Shown here: piece after piece, positions 13,630-13,836 of the stretch | How positions within the stretch are numbered: the first letter of the stretch is position 1 | Layout of the letters: each line of letters opens with the position of its first letter | DNA from: Vulcanimicrobiota bacterium | Lineage (GTDB): Bacteria > Vulcanimicrobiota > Xenobia > Xenobiales > JADMJV01 | Direction of reading: 5' to 3' | Assembly: GCA_023447635.1 (NCBI GenBank) | Contig: JAEXNA010000227.1 | Location: forward strand, 1-13,836 | Length of the DNA: 13,836 bases | Translations under genes and position numbers: made by a program | Notes under the pieces: generated by a model | What the model saw: only the letters and a program-made list of their open reading frames with translations | What the model was told of the DNA's origin: nothing | Databases searched by the model: none

Positions 13630-13836
13630 CTACCTCCCTAGCGCGTAGTCGGCGATGGTGATCCCCATCGCCTTCTCCACTTCGGGGTAGACGCTGGCGT
13701 CAAACACCCCGGCCGAGAGCGGGATGTGCTGCTTATGAACCATGAGCACCACCACTTCCATCCCCTCGAGCACCTCGAAGACGTTCAGCGGAAGACCCGT
13801 CTCGGCCGAGACGACGGTGATCACGTCAGGATAGGT
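13630..13836 (-). CDS. C-terminal fragment of a DUF917 (S-methyl-thiohydantoin desulfurase-like) protein
   Basis: The last 68 residues of a protein that begins outside the window; the frame is open to the edge. It reads TYPDVITVVSAETGLPL, then EGMEVVVLMVHKQHIPLSAG, then FDASVYPEVEKAMG. The pattern T-x-PD-hydrophobic-I, ETG and G-x-x-V-x-V-hydrophobic, ending near an aromatic F-D/Y-x-x-Y stretch, matches my memory of the C-terminus of DUF917 proteins. That family is linked to hydantoin metabolism and includes thiohydantoin desulfurase. Only the tail is visible, so active-site residues cannot be checked. A GTG at 13824 would give a short 64-residue protein, but no ribosome site supports it. It ends 7 nt before the lyase-like gene and is the upstream member of the same operon. 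Confidence 0.6.
   Translation of the reverse strand, partial: TYPDVITVVSAETGLPLNVFEVLEGMEVVVLMVHKQHIPLSAGVFDASVYPEVEKAMGITIADYALGR

Overview
The window is GC-rich bacterial DNA from a chromosome. Genes are dense, with Shine-Dalgarno sites in front of most starts, one probable TTG start, and compact operons. No rRNA, tRNA, phage or transposase gene was seen. The phylum cannot be fixed from this sequence alone. Several small proteins resemble nothing I recognise, which would fit a poorly sampled, probably free-living (soil or sediment) lineage.

Layout. (1) 1-150 holds a possible terminator tail and a CCGAAC hexanucleotide repeat. (2) 151-2071, plus strand: an esterase-fold protein that has lost its catalytic Ser and His, then a ten-helix EamA transporter, closed by a 12-bp hairpin. 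(3) 2158-6253, minus strand: a small secreted protein, a 156-residue protein of unknown function, a D-2-hydroxyacid dehydrogenase and a secreted M13 (neprilysin/PepO-type) zinc peptidase. (4) 6254-6790: a 537-bp intergenic region with four copies of a 61-bp unit, each carrying a 44-nt imperfect palindrome, followed by terminator hairpins. (5) 6791-8227, minus: a subtilisin-family protease with a prodomain but no visible signal peptide. (6) 8433-8726, plus: an unknown 97-residue protein. (7) 8748-8916: a second hairpin array, period 62 bp, ending in a terminator. (8) 8943-9338, minus: a secreted Gly/Tyr/Asn-rich low-complexity protein. (9) 9449-13836, minus: a tightly coupled four-gene operon.

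The operon is the most interesting part. In transcription order it holds the C-terminus of a DUF917-type (thiohydantoin desulfurase-like) protein, a histidine/phenylalanine ammonia-lyase (HAL/PAL) homologue, an allantoinase/hydantoinase-type cyclic amidohydrolase, and an M20 N-carbamoyl-amino-acid/allantoate amidohydrolase. Junctions are a 7-nt gap, a 4-nt ATGA overlap and a 1-nt TAATG overlap. The last two enzymes keep their expected metal ligands and together would open a hydantoin-type ring and remove the carbamoyl group. The HAL-like protein lacks the Ala-Ser-Gly triad that forms the MIO cofactor, although much of the active-site framework is kept. The set resembles ring-opening of histidine- or ergothioneine-derived (thio)hydantoins, or allantoin breakdown, with an unusual MIO-less lyase-fold member. 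The substrate is inferred, not shown.
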